Assembly (NCBI GenBank): GCA_905221605.1
Contig: CAJNDS010002663.1
Span: 175,649-239,648 of the forward strand
DNA length: 64,000 bases
Origin: Symbiodinium natans
Taxonomy: Eukaryota; Sar; Dinophyceae; Suessiales; Symbiodiniaceae
Reading direction: 5' to 3'
Of this stretch, positions 12,800 to 23,444 are shown in pieces. The stretch's first letter is position 1. Every line of letters begins with the position of its first letter. The notes below the pieces were generated by a model that saw nothing but the letters and a program-made list of their open reading frames with translations, did no database searches and had not been told where the DNA came from. The position numbers and the translations under genes were made by a program.

Positions 12800-13985
12800 C
12801 CACCTGGTCAAGCCTTGCTTCGGCGCAAAGCTGCCTATCAGGCGCCGGAGCGTGATGCTGCCGAGTCAGATCGCTTCCAGCGAATGTGGGCAGAGGCGGC
12901 TGGGTTGTGTTGCAGTTCACGATGCTTAAGCTATCTTAAGCCGACGTCCAGCCGTCGTGGTTTTGGAGGCTTTGAGAAGCTGAAGGTAGCTGTCGTGGGA
13001 ACATGGTGCAACGATTCTTGGGAAGTGACATCTGTGGCTGTATGTGCCACACCACGCGTGAGCCAAAGGAGGCGGCAAAGCCTCAGTACGGGCCCGAGCA
13101 AAGCGAGGCCCCAAGTATGTTCCCACCCTACAATAAGTCGAGAGACCAATCGCCAATCTCCGTCCAGAAAAATCTAAACTGACATAGACACACAACAGCA
13201 GAGTGGCCGTCTCGAAGGCTGTACCACGTTGAATCAAAGTACCTCTAAGGGCCATTGAGAGAGCAGCATTGTCTACCTAGATGTTCGTATTTTATGCGCA
13301 GATTGGGCAGAAAGAATCCTGCACGGTTTTTGCTGCAACGAGATTTGCTGATGATGACTAGGCACGGCGTCATGCGGCTGCTGAGCGTGAACAGCGCCAA
13401 GCGGCAGCGGCACGGGCAGCAGCGCAGACTAACGCTGAGCGCGCAAGGGAGGCGAATGGAGATGAGTTCTGGGACTCCTGTGTTTTGCCGGTGCTTGCGT
13501 GCCTTTCAGTATGTCAGGCAGGCCGTCGACGCAAGAAGCAGCGCGAGGAGGAGGAGCACAGCACACATAAGATGAGCACAAACCGTTTCAGCAACCCGTA
13601 GACTTTTCAGGCAGACAAAAGCGTGGAGCGATGACGATGGGCGGTCGGTTGATGTAGTGCATTCGTTTGCGGGGCAGGAGAAGCGCTGCAAGGAGGAGTG
13701 GGATGCATTGAGGCCTCCGCGGCTGTGTCTGCTCATTTTGCCTCGGGCTACGCATGGTTAAGCTTCCCGATTCCAGCGCTAATTGCCAGGCAGGAGCAAG
13801 CGCAGCAGCGTGCTGCGAATGCCCAGCGGTTTGCGCAGCGCCGCGCGAAGTGGTCTGCACAGTTCCGTCGCCGCCCAGGGCAAGTTTGCACATGTTCAGT
13901 ATCATACTTCTGTGAAGTCATACTGGATAAGACTAAGAGACGGCTCGTGCTGAGGCGCTCATGTCGCGGGCGTCAGCTATGACAT
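12800..13985 (+). CDS. Unrecognised Ala/Arg/Glu-rich protein, several exons
   Basis: No family recognised. Coding-like + strand stretches: about 12805-12900 (RKAAYQAPERDAAESDRFQR), 13362-13485 (an Ala/Gln/Arg helix with AAAEREQRQAAAARAAAQTN, ending EFWDS), 13518-13575 (RRRKKQREEEEHST), 13617-13740 (SDDDGRSVDVVHSFAGQEKR then CKEEWDALRPPR) and 13790-13880 (QEQAQQRAANAQRFAQRRAK then WSAQFRRRPG). Each is followed by stops, so they look like exons of 20-40 codons of one mostly helical, strongly charged protein. The WDALRPPR and DDDGRSVDVVH segments are the only non-repetitive parts. Start, stop and exact splice sites were not resolved. Confidence 0.5.
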
Positions 13986-14384
13986 GCAGGCTTGAAGAGC
14001 ATGCGTCACTGGAACTCTCCGTTTCAACCTTCGGCGAGTGTGATTGGGGATCACACGTCAGGTCCGTTCAGATTCATCTATCTGTCGGTCTGTCTGTTGG
14101 GCCTGCCCTCCCCCACAGACTGTGAGAGGGGCGGGCAGCGCGGCTGTCCCCCGATACCTCATGCCTCATGACTACTTACCTTGTGTGGGTGAAGCCTTTG
14201 GAAATCAGTAGACATGTGACAGGTGCTTGGTGTGGGTGGTGTACTGGTAACAGGCGGTGCATGTGGTGACGGCGACCTGTGGAATGGAGTAATTAATTAA
14301 CATCAATTAGCCAATTGGTACTGGTATCTTCTGAAAAGTGCCTGTGCATTGCTGTACTGCATACGAATCCTTACGCTGTAGAAC

Positions 14385-15319
14385 GTGCATGCGCGTGCCC
14401 CTGCAGCCGCTGAAGCCCTCCCACCGGGCTGCAGGGAAGCTGTTCTTGCAGCTGTTAGGGCCCTTTATCGCTCTCTGTCTGTCGGATGGATGCCTCCGAA
14501 GAGCTGTCAAAGGCCGACAGGGAAACCGTCCTGGCTGCCGTGGCTGACAATGGGTGTGCCCTCGAACATGCCGCCCCAGACCTAAAGGCAGACAGGGAGA
14601 TTGTCCTGGCTGCTGTGGCTGACGATGGCTGCGCTTTCCAGTATGCCTCCGAGGAGCTGAAGATGGACAAGGACTTCGTCCTTGCCGCTGTGGCCAAGAG
14701 TGCGGAAGCTTTCGAGTATGCTGCCCCAGACCTGAAGGCGGACAGGGACTTCGTCCTGGCTGCCGTGGCCAAGAGTGGAGGTGCTTTCGACTTCGCCGCA
14801 GAGGAGCTGAAGGCAGACAAGGACACCATCCTGGCCGCTGTGGCTATTACTGAGTGGGCTCTCGACTCCGCAGGTGAGCTGAAGGCGGACAGGGATTTTG
14901 TCCTGGCCGCTGTGGCGAAGAATGGGTATGCTCTCAAGCATGCTGCAGAGGAGCTGAGGGCGGACAAGGACATCATCCTGGCTGCTGTGGAAGCTGCTGG
15001 GACTTGGCGTTGTCTCTGGTGTGCTTCCTTGGGTGTGTGGGCCTCGGGAGGACTGGTTGAAGAGCTGCTTAAAGACCCGGCGTTCTTGGAGAGCAGATTC
15101 TTCCGGTCGGTATGCCTTCTGCAAATTCAGGTTGGTCTCGCCGGCCGCTATTGCTACTATCCATATGACCCTGAGAATGATTTGCCAGAACGAATCCTGA
15201 GTCATTGCATGGAGACGCTGCAGTTAGACGTGCCACTGCAGCAGCTTCGCTTTGACCAGACTCTCCCCACCACCCTCGGCTGCGTAAGGGAAGTTCATGT
15301 CACGGCAACCAGCGCTTGA
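14385..15319 (+). CDS. DUF4116 tandem-repeat protein
   Basis: Repeat protein of the DUF4116 family, which is abundant in dinoflagellates and some other protists; function unknown. The main exon is open from 14486 to a TGA at 15317-15319. It carries seven tandem units of about 24-25 residues, each with a core like (D/R)(E/D)xVLAAVAxxGxAL followed by (A/S)(E/P)(E/D)LKAD. The sixth unit has lost one residue (LDSAGELK). An eighth partial unit, CREAVLAAV, lies upstream at about 14422-14454 in another frame, so a tiny intron or a frameshift separates it. After the repeats come about 110 residues without repeats, including YYPYDPENDLPERILSHCME and a C-terminal REVHVTATSA. The exon is unusually long for this window. 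The true start is probably at or upstream of 14385. Confidence 0.85.
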
Positions 15320-16660
15320 GTCCAGAACACATTGGAAAGAAGTGCTGCTCTTACATCGTACCCATGGGAGAGGGCAGGAGGGTGGAGGATGCATGGAATC
15401 GAATTGCAGTTGCGAGTCCACATCATATCTCCACATGAGTATATTTCGCCTTGGATTAACGTTCAACCGATTAACCAACAAAAAATCTAATCGATTTGTG
15501 TCATCGGCGTTCATGAGTTGCTGTGTTCACTGTGCCTACCAACTTGGGGATATACCTGCCCTCTTGATTGCACCGAAATCGGGTTTCCAGCAAGAGGAGA
15601 TACTGCATGCCCCTTTCTGGTTTGGGCGGTTGTTGAGGAGCGGTGTCAACATGATTCTGATTCAGAGTAGTGAGAATGCTATGGAACGCAGAGAGGCCCT
15701 TTCATGTTGTTTAAATGAGACGAGCTGCAGAAGAAGAGGGGTTTGTTCCTGTAACTCAGAACCAGAGGAGCCGTCGTATTTCTTGTCAAAAGCCTGCCTG
15801 AGCTCTAAACATACACCCTCTCCCAGCCCTAAGGCCCGAAGGCCCTAAGTCACAAACGTTCCCCATTGCTATTTCCCCCCCCCCCCCCCCCAAACCTCCC
15901 ACTTCGGCTTGGTCTTCAGGCCGAAGCACTGGAGATCTTGCGATTGCTCCGGCGATTGCAAGGATCGAAAGTGGATTCCAAGCGGCCGCGGAGCAGCAGC
16001 AAAGAGTCGCATGAGCTGCTCACCTGCATGTCAGCATGGCATTTTCTACCATGAAGCCATGACACCAGAGCTTTGCAAATAGCATCACAATGGAAGAGCC
16101 GTGCAATGCCCTTACTTTTCAGTGCGAGCATCTGATACAGTTGCAGTCAGTGCCGTTAAATGTGCCAAGGCCTCCTCCCAAGCTGGCCCGCGTGCTCCAG
16201 CGCGGCCGCGGCAGGGCTTCCGCAGAGTGAGGGCCTGCCTGCTACCCTAAATATTTCCGAGCTCTTTCTCCCAACTTTGTGAAGCAAGGGCGAGTTGAAG
16301 AGTGTGTGTGTGTGCGTGTGCCAGAGCTTGTCTGTTTGTTCCGGTGTGCATGGCCCTACATGACCCCGTCTAATAATAGCACGCCTGGTCGAGTGCAAAA
16401 TCAAGACTAATCTCACATGGTAGATACGAGCAAGAGTTCTGCATCACTGACAGATCAAGGTCTTCTAGGCTATGTGCTATGTGCGAATCATGTTTTACCG
16501 GAGGCCCACAGCATGAGCTCCTGTGTTTCCGCTCTTTACCGACTCCGGTAAGCCGCTTTCCTGTGGTCGAATTGACCTGCAAATGCCGGTCGTCAGAGCT
16601 GCGGGACAAAAAGCCTTGCAGAACAGGCAGTAGAAGGCCAAAGCCCATGCAGTGAAAGTT
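15320..16660. other. No assigned gene; poly-C run and possible exon
   Basis: A run of 17 C lies at 15875-15891, preceded at 15822-15848 by CCCTAAG-type sequence. A frame at about 15919-15965 reads AEALEILRLLRRLQ and could be a helical exon. A short TG run lies near 16300-16320. Nothing else is recognisable. Confidence 0.4.
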
Positions 16661-16664
16661 GTGG

Positions 16665-17530
16665 TTTTTTGAATTGCTGCGGGAGCTGCTGCCGTAGCAG
16701 AGCTACTGTTTCAGCAATGCTTCCGCATGCCTATGGCCAGGTGGGGCGGATCAGCGCTGGTTGCCCGGCAATCTTACATGAAGTTAGCATTGCGGCTTCG
16801 GTGATCAAATCATTCTGCAACAAACAGGGCTCCTCCAGGCAGGTATGCCCGAGTCACCTCATTTTCCTGCAGTTCATGTAGTGAAGTCATGTTATCCAAC
16901 ATGTTGGTCAATGTGCTCGACGGTGCTGGCAAGCGAATATTATGTATACTAGGTTGCCATGTTATGTGTTTCAGTACATGTGCAGCCGAAAGGTCACACT
17001 TGTGGCCCACCTTCCCTCCTGAGGTGTTGTATGATGATCATACCAGTGATGTCACCGTGGTACAGCCAAACGAGGACACGTTACAGTGGCAAACTCAGTA
17101 CGGTTCGAGCATGTGCATCGGCAGGGGATGTTGCGTGGTTTCGGACAGGACGGCTCCTACTGGCGCAAAGTGCCGTGGCAAGAGAAGCTGCAGTCAACGC
17201 AACCTGTTTGTGGCGCCGATTCCGACTTTGTGTGCGCAAGGTGGTGAGAAACAAGATGCACCGAATGAAGGAGATGCGACGAATGAAAGCTGCAGAGAGA
17301 TGGGCCAAGAAGGCCGGTCAGTGTGGATGTGAGAAGCCGCGTCGATGCAAAGCCATGTTGGGCCATATTGGGCGATGATGTTTCGTTTATTCAGGATGTG
17401 GGAACGTTATGTGGCGTGCCTATCGACAATCAGCGCTCCCTATCGCCCCCTGAAGAAGCAGTTTTCGATAAAGAAATCGACTTCAGAAAGCAAGGCTCAG
17501 AACACAAGGTAGTTCAGAGAACGTGAGCAA
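16665..17530 (+). CDS. Unrecognised protein, candidate exons
   Basis: Three coding-like + strand stretches without a recognisable family. About 16985-17110 includes SHLWPTFPPEVLYDDHTSDV and a following polar segment. About 17128-17335 is a basic helical segment with RNKMHRMKEMRRMKAAERWA. About 17395-17525 includes TLCGVPIDNQRSLSPPEEAV then a charged tail. They lie in different frames with stops between, as expected for exons. No start or splice sites were fixed, and they may belong to more than one gene. Confidence 0.4.
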
Positions 17531-18940
17531 ACGGACTACACCAAGATTTAACAAGGCACGCACAGCCAGCTGGTCAGACTGCTGGTACAGACAACGTGGG
17601 CAATTCAGAAAGCAACCTCTCGTGAACTTGAAGTCACCAAATCAATCGCCACAGGGTGTCAGGGTGTAAGGGTAAGTTGAGTTCGGGATAAGTTCTGTAT
17701 TGTCGTGTGTTCCACTCGCATAAGAATTAGGGACCGCCTTGCCTCGTGGCCATTGTGGATTCAAGGACACGTGCGAGCAGTCGCGTTCTACCACCCGCGT
17801 GGAGGCTTGCGGGCGTCGCCCCTCCCCTTAAGCGATCAGGTGCCAAGTCGGCTTAAGGCCGCTCTCAGAGATAGGCTGCTTGCGGTGGAGGGCAATCCCC
17901 CCTGCTCCGGGTCTACCCGTTCGGAGCCGGTGATTTTGGGGAGTGGGATCGGGAGAGGCGTGGAGGCCCTTTGTTTAAAGTGGGAATCTTCGGCCCGACG
18001 CGTAGGCCAGGATGTACCGTTTTTCCAGCAGAACAAGGAAAAGTCTCTCAGAGTCTGAATTGTTCAGTTGCTGTTGAACTTTCACTCGTACGTCTTTGAG
18101 TTTGCCCTCGGAGTTCTGTGGTCTTCCGATTTGCGGCGTTTGAAACTGCGCACCTGTTTCCTCATCTTTGTTTTCTGAATGTCGCCGCGTCCCTTCGGTC
18201 GCGCATCCGCTGCCGCATATGACCAACACCAGTACGACACGCCTACTTGCTTCACGGAGGCGGCAGTTGTATTGGGCAGGTGAATGTTTTCTCCATTTGA
18301 TCATGTGGGAGTTGTGGACCAACAATGACCAAACAAACCTGGCATTAGTAGCTTTGCGGGTGCAGGAGAAGCAGCTGGACAAGGCCAAAGCGTGTTGAAT
18401 TGGTTTTCGTGTGACCGCGAAATGACACAGGTCAGGGTGCTGTCTTCCTATGGTCCCTACAAGACGAGCTCTGGCAAGGCGCGGTGGCACGAAAATCCTG
18501 TCATGTTCTTAGCCCAAGCCAGGTCAGGATACAGGTAGGTCAAGCTACTGTAAGAAGCATCCATTGTCTTCCATGCTGGGCTACTGTGTTGCACGGCGCA
18601 AGGTCCTGGGCTTGTCTACCCGGGCCATCGATCCAAAGGCCAGCAGCTTTGAGAACCCTTCGCATGTGTGTGGCTTCACGTTGCGAGGCTCCAGCCGGTT
18701 TCTCGAACTGAGGGCAGCAAGAGGTGCCCATGTTGCCAACGTCACCGTGCAGCCACTTGAGGCATTCGATTGTTTTCTAGAGTCTTCAGGCCCAGTCAGT
18801 GCGGCATGAAGTACTCTTGCAGCACCGTGTGAACGGATGCTTTCAGCCCTCCGACTCCCCATCGTTCTTAGCTGAGTGAGATTCTCACTCAAGTAGCTGC
18901 TTGGCTCGACTCGCGCAAAGGCCGCGAGACTACCCAGACA
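17531..18940. other. No assigned gene
   Basis: Open frames of 60-120 codons occur on both strands (for example + 17705-18058), but none shows a domain or a clear coding signature. The 18581-19291 minus-strand frame is probably a shadow of the coiled-coil exon at 18955-19100. Confidence 0.4.
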
Positions 18941-18949
18941 GAGCCTGTG

Positions 18950-20475
18950 CTGCTGTACAAAAAAAACAGAACCGAACGAGCCGAACGAGAGCTTGGTGCC
19001 TGGGACGTACAGGAGGCCAAGTTCCTTGCTGAACTCCACGAGGCTCAAAGACAGGCAAGGCAGTTTTTCGCCCACCAACGAGACAGTGCGTACAGCTGAG
19101 CGTGGCCTGTAGTTGCCGTCAGTGGGTGCAGAAGAAGTCACTGCGGCTAGGCAAAAGCATATGAAAGAGGCTGGAAGCAGGCTGTGTTGGCCAGTGCTTT
19201 CGAAGCTGCTCTGCAAATCTGCCAGCTCACTGTCGCTGTCAGGCAGTCCTCGATGTGAAAGAAATGGAGAGTATGACTGGAGCCCTGACATCCTGTGCGT
19301 TGTCAGCGAGCTGACTTGACATTGTAGATGTCGGATGCTGCCGGCCTGCTTACATGTACTGCATGGATCTTATTTGACGTCTGTATTCCTTGGCCAGAGG
19401 CTGAAGAAGGAGCGCAGTCATCGGCAGCAGTTCAGCAACTGGGCCGCAGAAACTGCCGGGGTACGCAGCACATGGTTTCGCTTCGGCTTGCGGTAGAGGT
19501 GACTTCGTCGAGGACCTGGAGAAACGCTGCTGGGTGCTTCAGAAGGAACCAGTCTGCTGTGTCAGAAGTTTGCTTCGGGATGCCACGTGCTTTCCCAAAC
19601 ACATGCCTAGTTTGTTGACGTGAGGATCTCCGCTTGCAAAGCCTGCCTGAAGTGTACTGGCCTCTACATCAGTTCTGGTTCGGCTTCACTAGTTGGCATC
19701 GCTCTGCTGCAGCAAGCAGTAAGGTTGGCTGCGGAACGAAAGCAGGCAAGATGTTCTGTAGCGATGCTATGAGTTGCGGCGAACATCAACTCCTCTGTGA
19801 GAGTCAGTTCTGAAAGGATGCCTCTGAGGATTTCTTTCGGGTGGGCTCCGAATGTTGTTCTACAGGAGCTTTCAATGGGAGATGTTGAGCAACTTTTTGT
19901 GCTTGCGGCGGTTCGGCACAGTAGCGTCGGTTTTGCCATTCTCTATCCCGACCGTGTTCTCTTGACGGGAAGGGTGCATGGCACAGGGAAACCTTAGCAC
20001 TAAAGCGTGACAATTGAAAAGCGGCATGTTTTCTGGAGTTTCTGAGCTCTGCCAGGCCGTCGCCATAACGCAAAGAGCGGTCGATTTTGAAGACCGGTGT
20101 GAAAAGCTGCAGAAGGCCCCCTCATTGAGGAAGCAAAAGTGCAGATAAGAGCAGCCAATAGATGCAAAGCAAACTTTTGCATTCGGAAAGCCTGATTTCA
20201 CAGGATCCCTTTTGCTCGTACAAATATGCTGTCAGCTGGTGCTGTGTCAGAACATTGACGACATGCACATTTACATGGAGAAGTCAGTGCCTCAAGTCCT
20301 CAGACACATATCAGACTGTGAGACGGTGAACATCGAGACCATAGATGCGTCATGATCTGAGGTTGAGTGTGGAGAGTGCGCAGGGTGCCGTGGCAGTTCA
20401 GAGGGCCAATGAGATGCAGGAGCAGTATGACCAGCTGCGCTACACTCAGACACTCAGATACTTGGAATTGTGATG
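18950..20475 (+). CDS. Coiled-coil protein, unrecognised, several exons
   Basis: A series of short + strand stretches with heptad-like helical composition: about 18955-19100 (ERAERELGAWDVQEAKFLAE then LHEAQRQARQFF), 19195-19255 (FEAALQICQLTVAVRQS), 19391-19465 (QRLKKERSHRQQFSNWAAET), 19500-19590 (DFVEDLEKRCWVLQKEP), 19680-19770 (LLQQAVRLAAERKQARC), 20035-20145 (SELCQAVAITQRAVDFEDRC then EKLQKAPSLRKQK), 20250-20355 (NIDDMHIYMEKSVPQVLRHI then SDCETVNIETIDAS) and 20385-20475 (QRANEMQEQYDQLRYTQTLR). Their common strand, order and style suggest one gene. No known motor, SMC or BAR domain is visible. Boundaries are approximate. Confidence 0.5.
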
Positions 20476-20875
20476 CCAATCATGCAGCCTGCCAAGGCAT
20501 AAACAACAAACAAAAAAAATAAAGTACGAGCGCTACAGAAGAGACTGCCCAAGTCAGGGCATGCGTCGTAAACGCATGCACTTGCACTCTTACGCGATAT
20601 GCGGTGATGGGTATAGGCGGATCACTAGCAGTAAACTCAGTACAGTCGCAGGAAGACACCACTACACATGCCTCTGCTTTTAGGGAGATGGGTCACACAC
20701 TTCCCAACTGGCAACGGCTTGAACATTGTGGCTACGAATGGTTCCTGGTTGACGCTTCCATACGCTTCCTGCTCAAGCTGGACTCGCATTCGCGTTTAGC
20801 AAGAACACATAATCCACGTTTTAAACGTGAATCATAACGTAGAAAGACAAGGAACACCTGCACGTGGCTTGTGCT

Positions 20876-21031
20876 GAGAGACGGCTCTGCGGTTCAGATG
20901 GACCCATGCATTGACGAAGTATCTTTCATGGCATCTGATGGCAGTGCATGTGCCTCGCTTAGAGCTGTAGCCCTTGATGGCAAAAGGCACTGCGTGGGGC
21001 AAGGCGCAGCGCGTGACAGTGTTTCTTGATG
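20876..21031 (+). CDS. Single coding-like exon, unrecognised
   Basis: The + strand frame here reads LRDGSAVQMDPCIDEVSFMA, then SDGSACASLRAVALDGKRHC, then a stop after about 50 codons. It has balanced, non-repetitive composition unlike the flanks. No family is recognised and neighbouring exons were not found. Confidence 0.35.
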
Positions 21032-21039
21032 TTTCTTCA

Positions 21040-23430
21040 GTCGACTGGGCTTCGACTGGGTCGTGCGTACTGTTGACCTTACAAGTTCAGAATCTTTTCT
21101 CTGCCCTGCTCTGTGCGGCGCTACTCGCACTGTAAAGAGCCATTCACAAGACTGACGCCTTTGCCGGTCTGTCGCCTTTCCAGGCCGGCGGCTACCCGGG
21201 CGGCGGGTGGACGCCTCAAAGGGACAGATGCGTAGACATGCGTAGTCAGTGGCTGGACCTTGAGATGCCTTGAGACATCCACATGAATCCAAGGAGAAGC
21301 ATCCAAATTGTTGAGCCTATTGTGTTTCAAAGCTCTACCATGGAATTAGCCGACCTTCATATTGACTGCAAGTTCAACATTGATTGCATGTGGGCTTTTA
21401 GTTCTCTGCATCTCCATTTCTTTGGTGTACCTTGCGCCATGCGGTAGCCAGAGGGACCCCCCGTTTCAAGAGCCATCCACTTGCAGCTCAGACACACTCC
21501 ACCCTCCACCCCACAGGCTGTGAATGGCCTCACTTGAAAAAATCGGTCTGCATAGAGCTGAAGTGCCTTGAATTCGATGTAGTGGTTGTTGGACCATTGT
21601 GCGCCGTTCAGCACATCCGGAGAATACTTGGCGCAAAGCCTCATGATGCAATTTTTGAACCTGATGAAGGTCCGGAAAAAACCAGCCGAGCCAGGGTGCT
21701 TGGTGCGAATCTTAGCCGTGCCTGGATCACACAACCATCCGGACCATGGGGAAGTGAGCCTCTCCCAAGGTCCAAAGGTCGCGGAGGAGCGGCGGGCGGA
21801 GCCTGGGGTACGCGCCAGACCTGCAAAGTGTGTGTGGTCCTGTGGTGGGCTTTGTTGCTCCATTCGCTGTGGACCATTCCCAAGCCAACGGAATGTCTCA
21901 GGGTGGTAGGTTGGTCTGCATTCTGGGCAGGCAAGGGCGACCAGGACAAGGGCTCCAAGGACTGGAAGCTCACACAAGCCCATACACGCCCACAGAAGAT
22001 CACAGAAGCCCACAGTCGATATAAGCTGGTGCTGACGTCAAGTCAAGGGCTCGCCCGGGGGCACCTTGCAGTTGCCGTTTACAGCTTCTCTGGGACAAGG
22101 GCGAGAAGGGCGAGAAGGGCGAGAAGGGCGAGAAGGGCAAGGGCAAGCGCCCATCACCCTGGAGCTTTGTGCCGCTTTGCTCAGTCCGACGCTCAGTAAG
22201 GCCCGGTGCAGGAAACTCTGTGGGCACAGGGTGTGGGCACAGGCCTTACAATGGACGCCGCCCAAACCGAAACTGCCAGCGCAACCAAAGCTTTTGCCCA
22301 TCGTGAGACTGACATTTTGTAGGAAGCACACAACACAGCACGCAACAACACCCGGGGGCAACGGTTTCGAGTGTAATCGTTCTTGAATGTGCGGATGTGC
22401 ATAGGGTGGAGTGGCTGAATCGCGAACGGTTTGGTGGCGTGCCAGGCAGACTTAAGAATTGTCGAGCCATAGACTTTCAGCGTTTAGCAAAGCAGCAAGT
22501 TGTACGGCCCACATGATGTAAGCCATGGCCAAGCGGCCTGCGCCGGAGGAGATTTGGCTTCTCTTCCGCTTCTGTGCCCCATCTGTACGCGTTGTGTTGT
22601 CGAACGACAGCCTATAAGGGTAGCTAGCGAAGCTCTCTGTGGCTGCCAGACTTCCAATTCCCCTTCGACGTTTCATGTTGTCCGGGTTGCATCTTGAAAG
22701 GAGACCCTGGAAGAAGCGCCGCTCTTCAAGAAGGCCAAGATACACTGTTTCTGATATTTCAGAACACTGTCGGTGCAGCCTCCTGCAACATTCCGGCCGT
22801 ACACTAGAAACGACTCCGCACCGTTGCTCCGCGCTTCGGGTTTGAGGGCTTAGGGTTTTGGGTGGAGGCTAAGGCGGCTAAGGGTCCCAAGGGTCTAAGG
22901 ATTCAACGGAGTTAGGGTTTTGAGTTTAGGGTTTAGGGGCGGTGCAAGGGCACATCGGCATGGAACGGTCTTCGCCAAGACGCCTGGACGAATCTCTGAA
23001 GCCAGAGACACAACTGCAACCGTCGCAGCACTGCACATGCCCCGCGCGACTCAGACGGCGAAGCGCTCTGCTCCCTTGACATGTCACAGGGTCATTGTGC
23101 AAACAGCGGCCAAGTGATATGAGGGTCATGTGTTGTGTGTGCCCATTGAGTGCCGGTGACACCCCAGCCATCCGAGTCTCAACAGCATGCCGCACGCTTT
23201 CGTCGGTCTTGGCCTCCCTGACTCGAACATGACCCGCATCACGCAGCACTCTTTCCACTTCTCAATCATATGCCTGGAGTTCAAGAAAGGGCAGGACGTG
23301 CGAAACACTGTGTGGTGGTTTGCTGCCTGCATGGCAGCTTCTTGTAGGAGAGGGCAGGGCCTGTGCTCTGCATGTACCGCAGCCAAGCATTAAGTTCGTG
23401 ACCCGCAGCTGATGGCCACACGCCCTCTGT
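21040..23430. other. Unassigned region with long open frames on both strands
   Basis: At 21357-22199 both strands stay open for over 200 codons (+ 21432-22199, - 21357-22013), without a recognisable domain on either. At 22097-22138 there are about five GAGAAGGGC units. 22840-22945 is TTTAGGG-like. The remainder to 23430 shows only short unconvincing frames. Confidence 0.45.
22840..22945 (+). repeat. Degenerate TTTAGGG-like patch
   Basis: About 100 bases rich in GGGTTT, TTAGGG and CTAAGG words, including GAGTTTAGGGTTTAGGGG near 22920-22937. TTTAGGG is the plant-type telomere unit reported from several algae and dinoflagellates; here it is short, degenerate and internal. Confidence 0.7.
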
Positions 23431-23444
23431 CCTCCCATGCTGGC

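Noticed and set aside
14455-15205. Minus-strand ORFs of 173 and 207 codons with internal repeats
   Set aside because: Antisense of the DUF4116 repeat array; the repeat pattern is inherited from the + strand gene.
15866-16054. Poly-Pro N-terminus ORF
   Set aside because: The Pro run comes from the C17 homopolymer; only the later AEALEILRLLRRLQ part looks like a possible exon.
18581-19291. Minus-strand ORF of 236 codons
   Set aside because: Overlaps a clear + strand coiled-coil exon; Ser/Leu-rich shadow of it.
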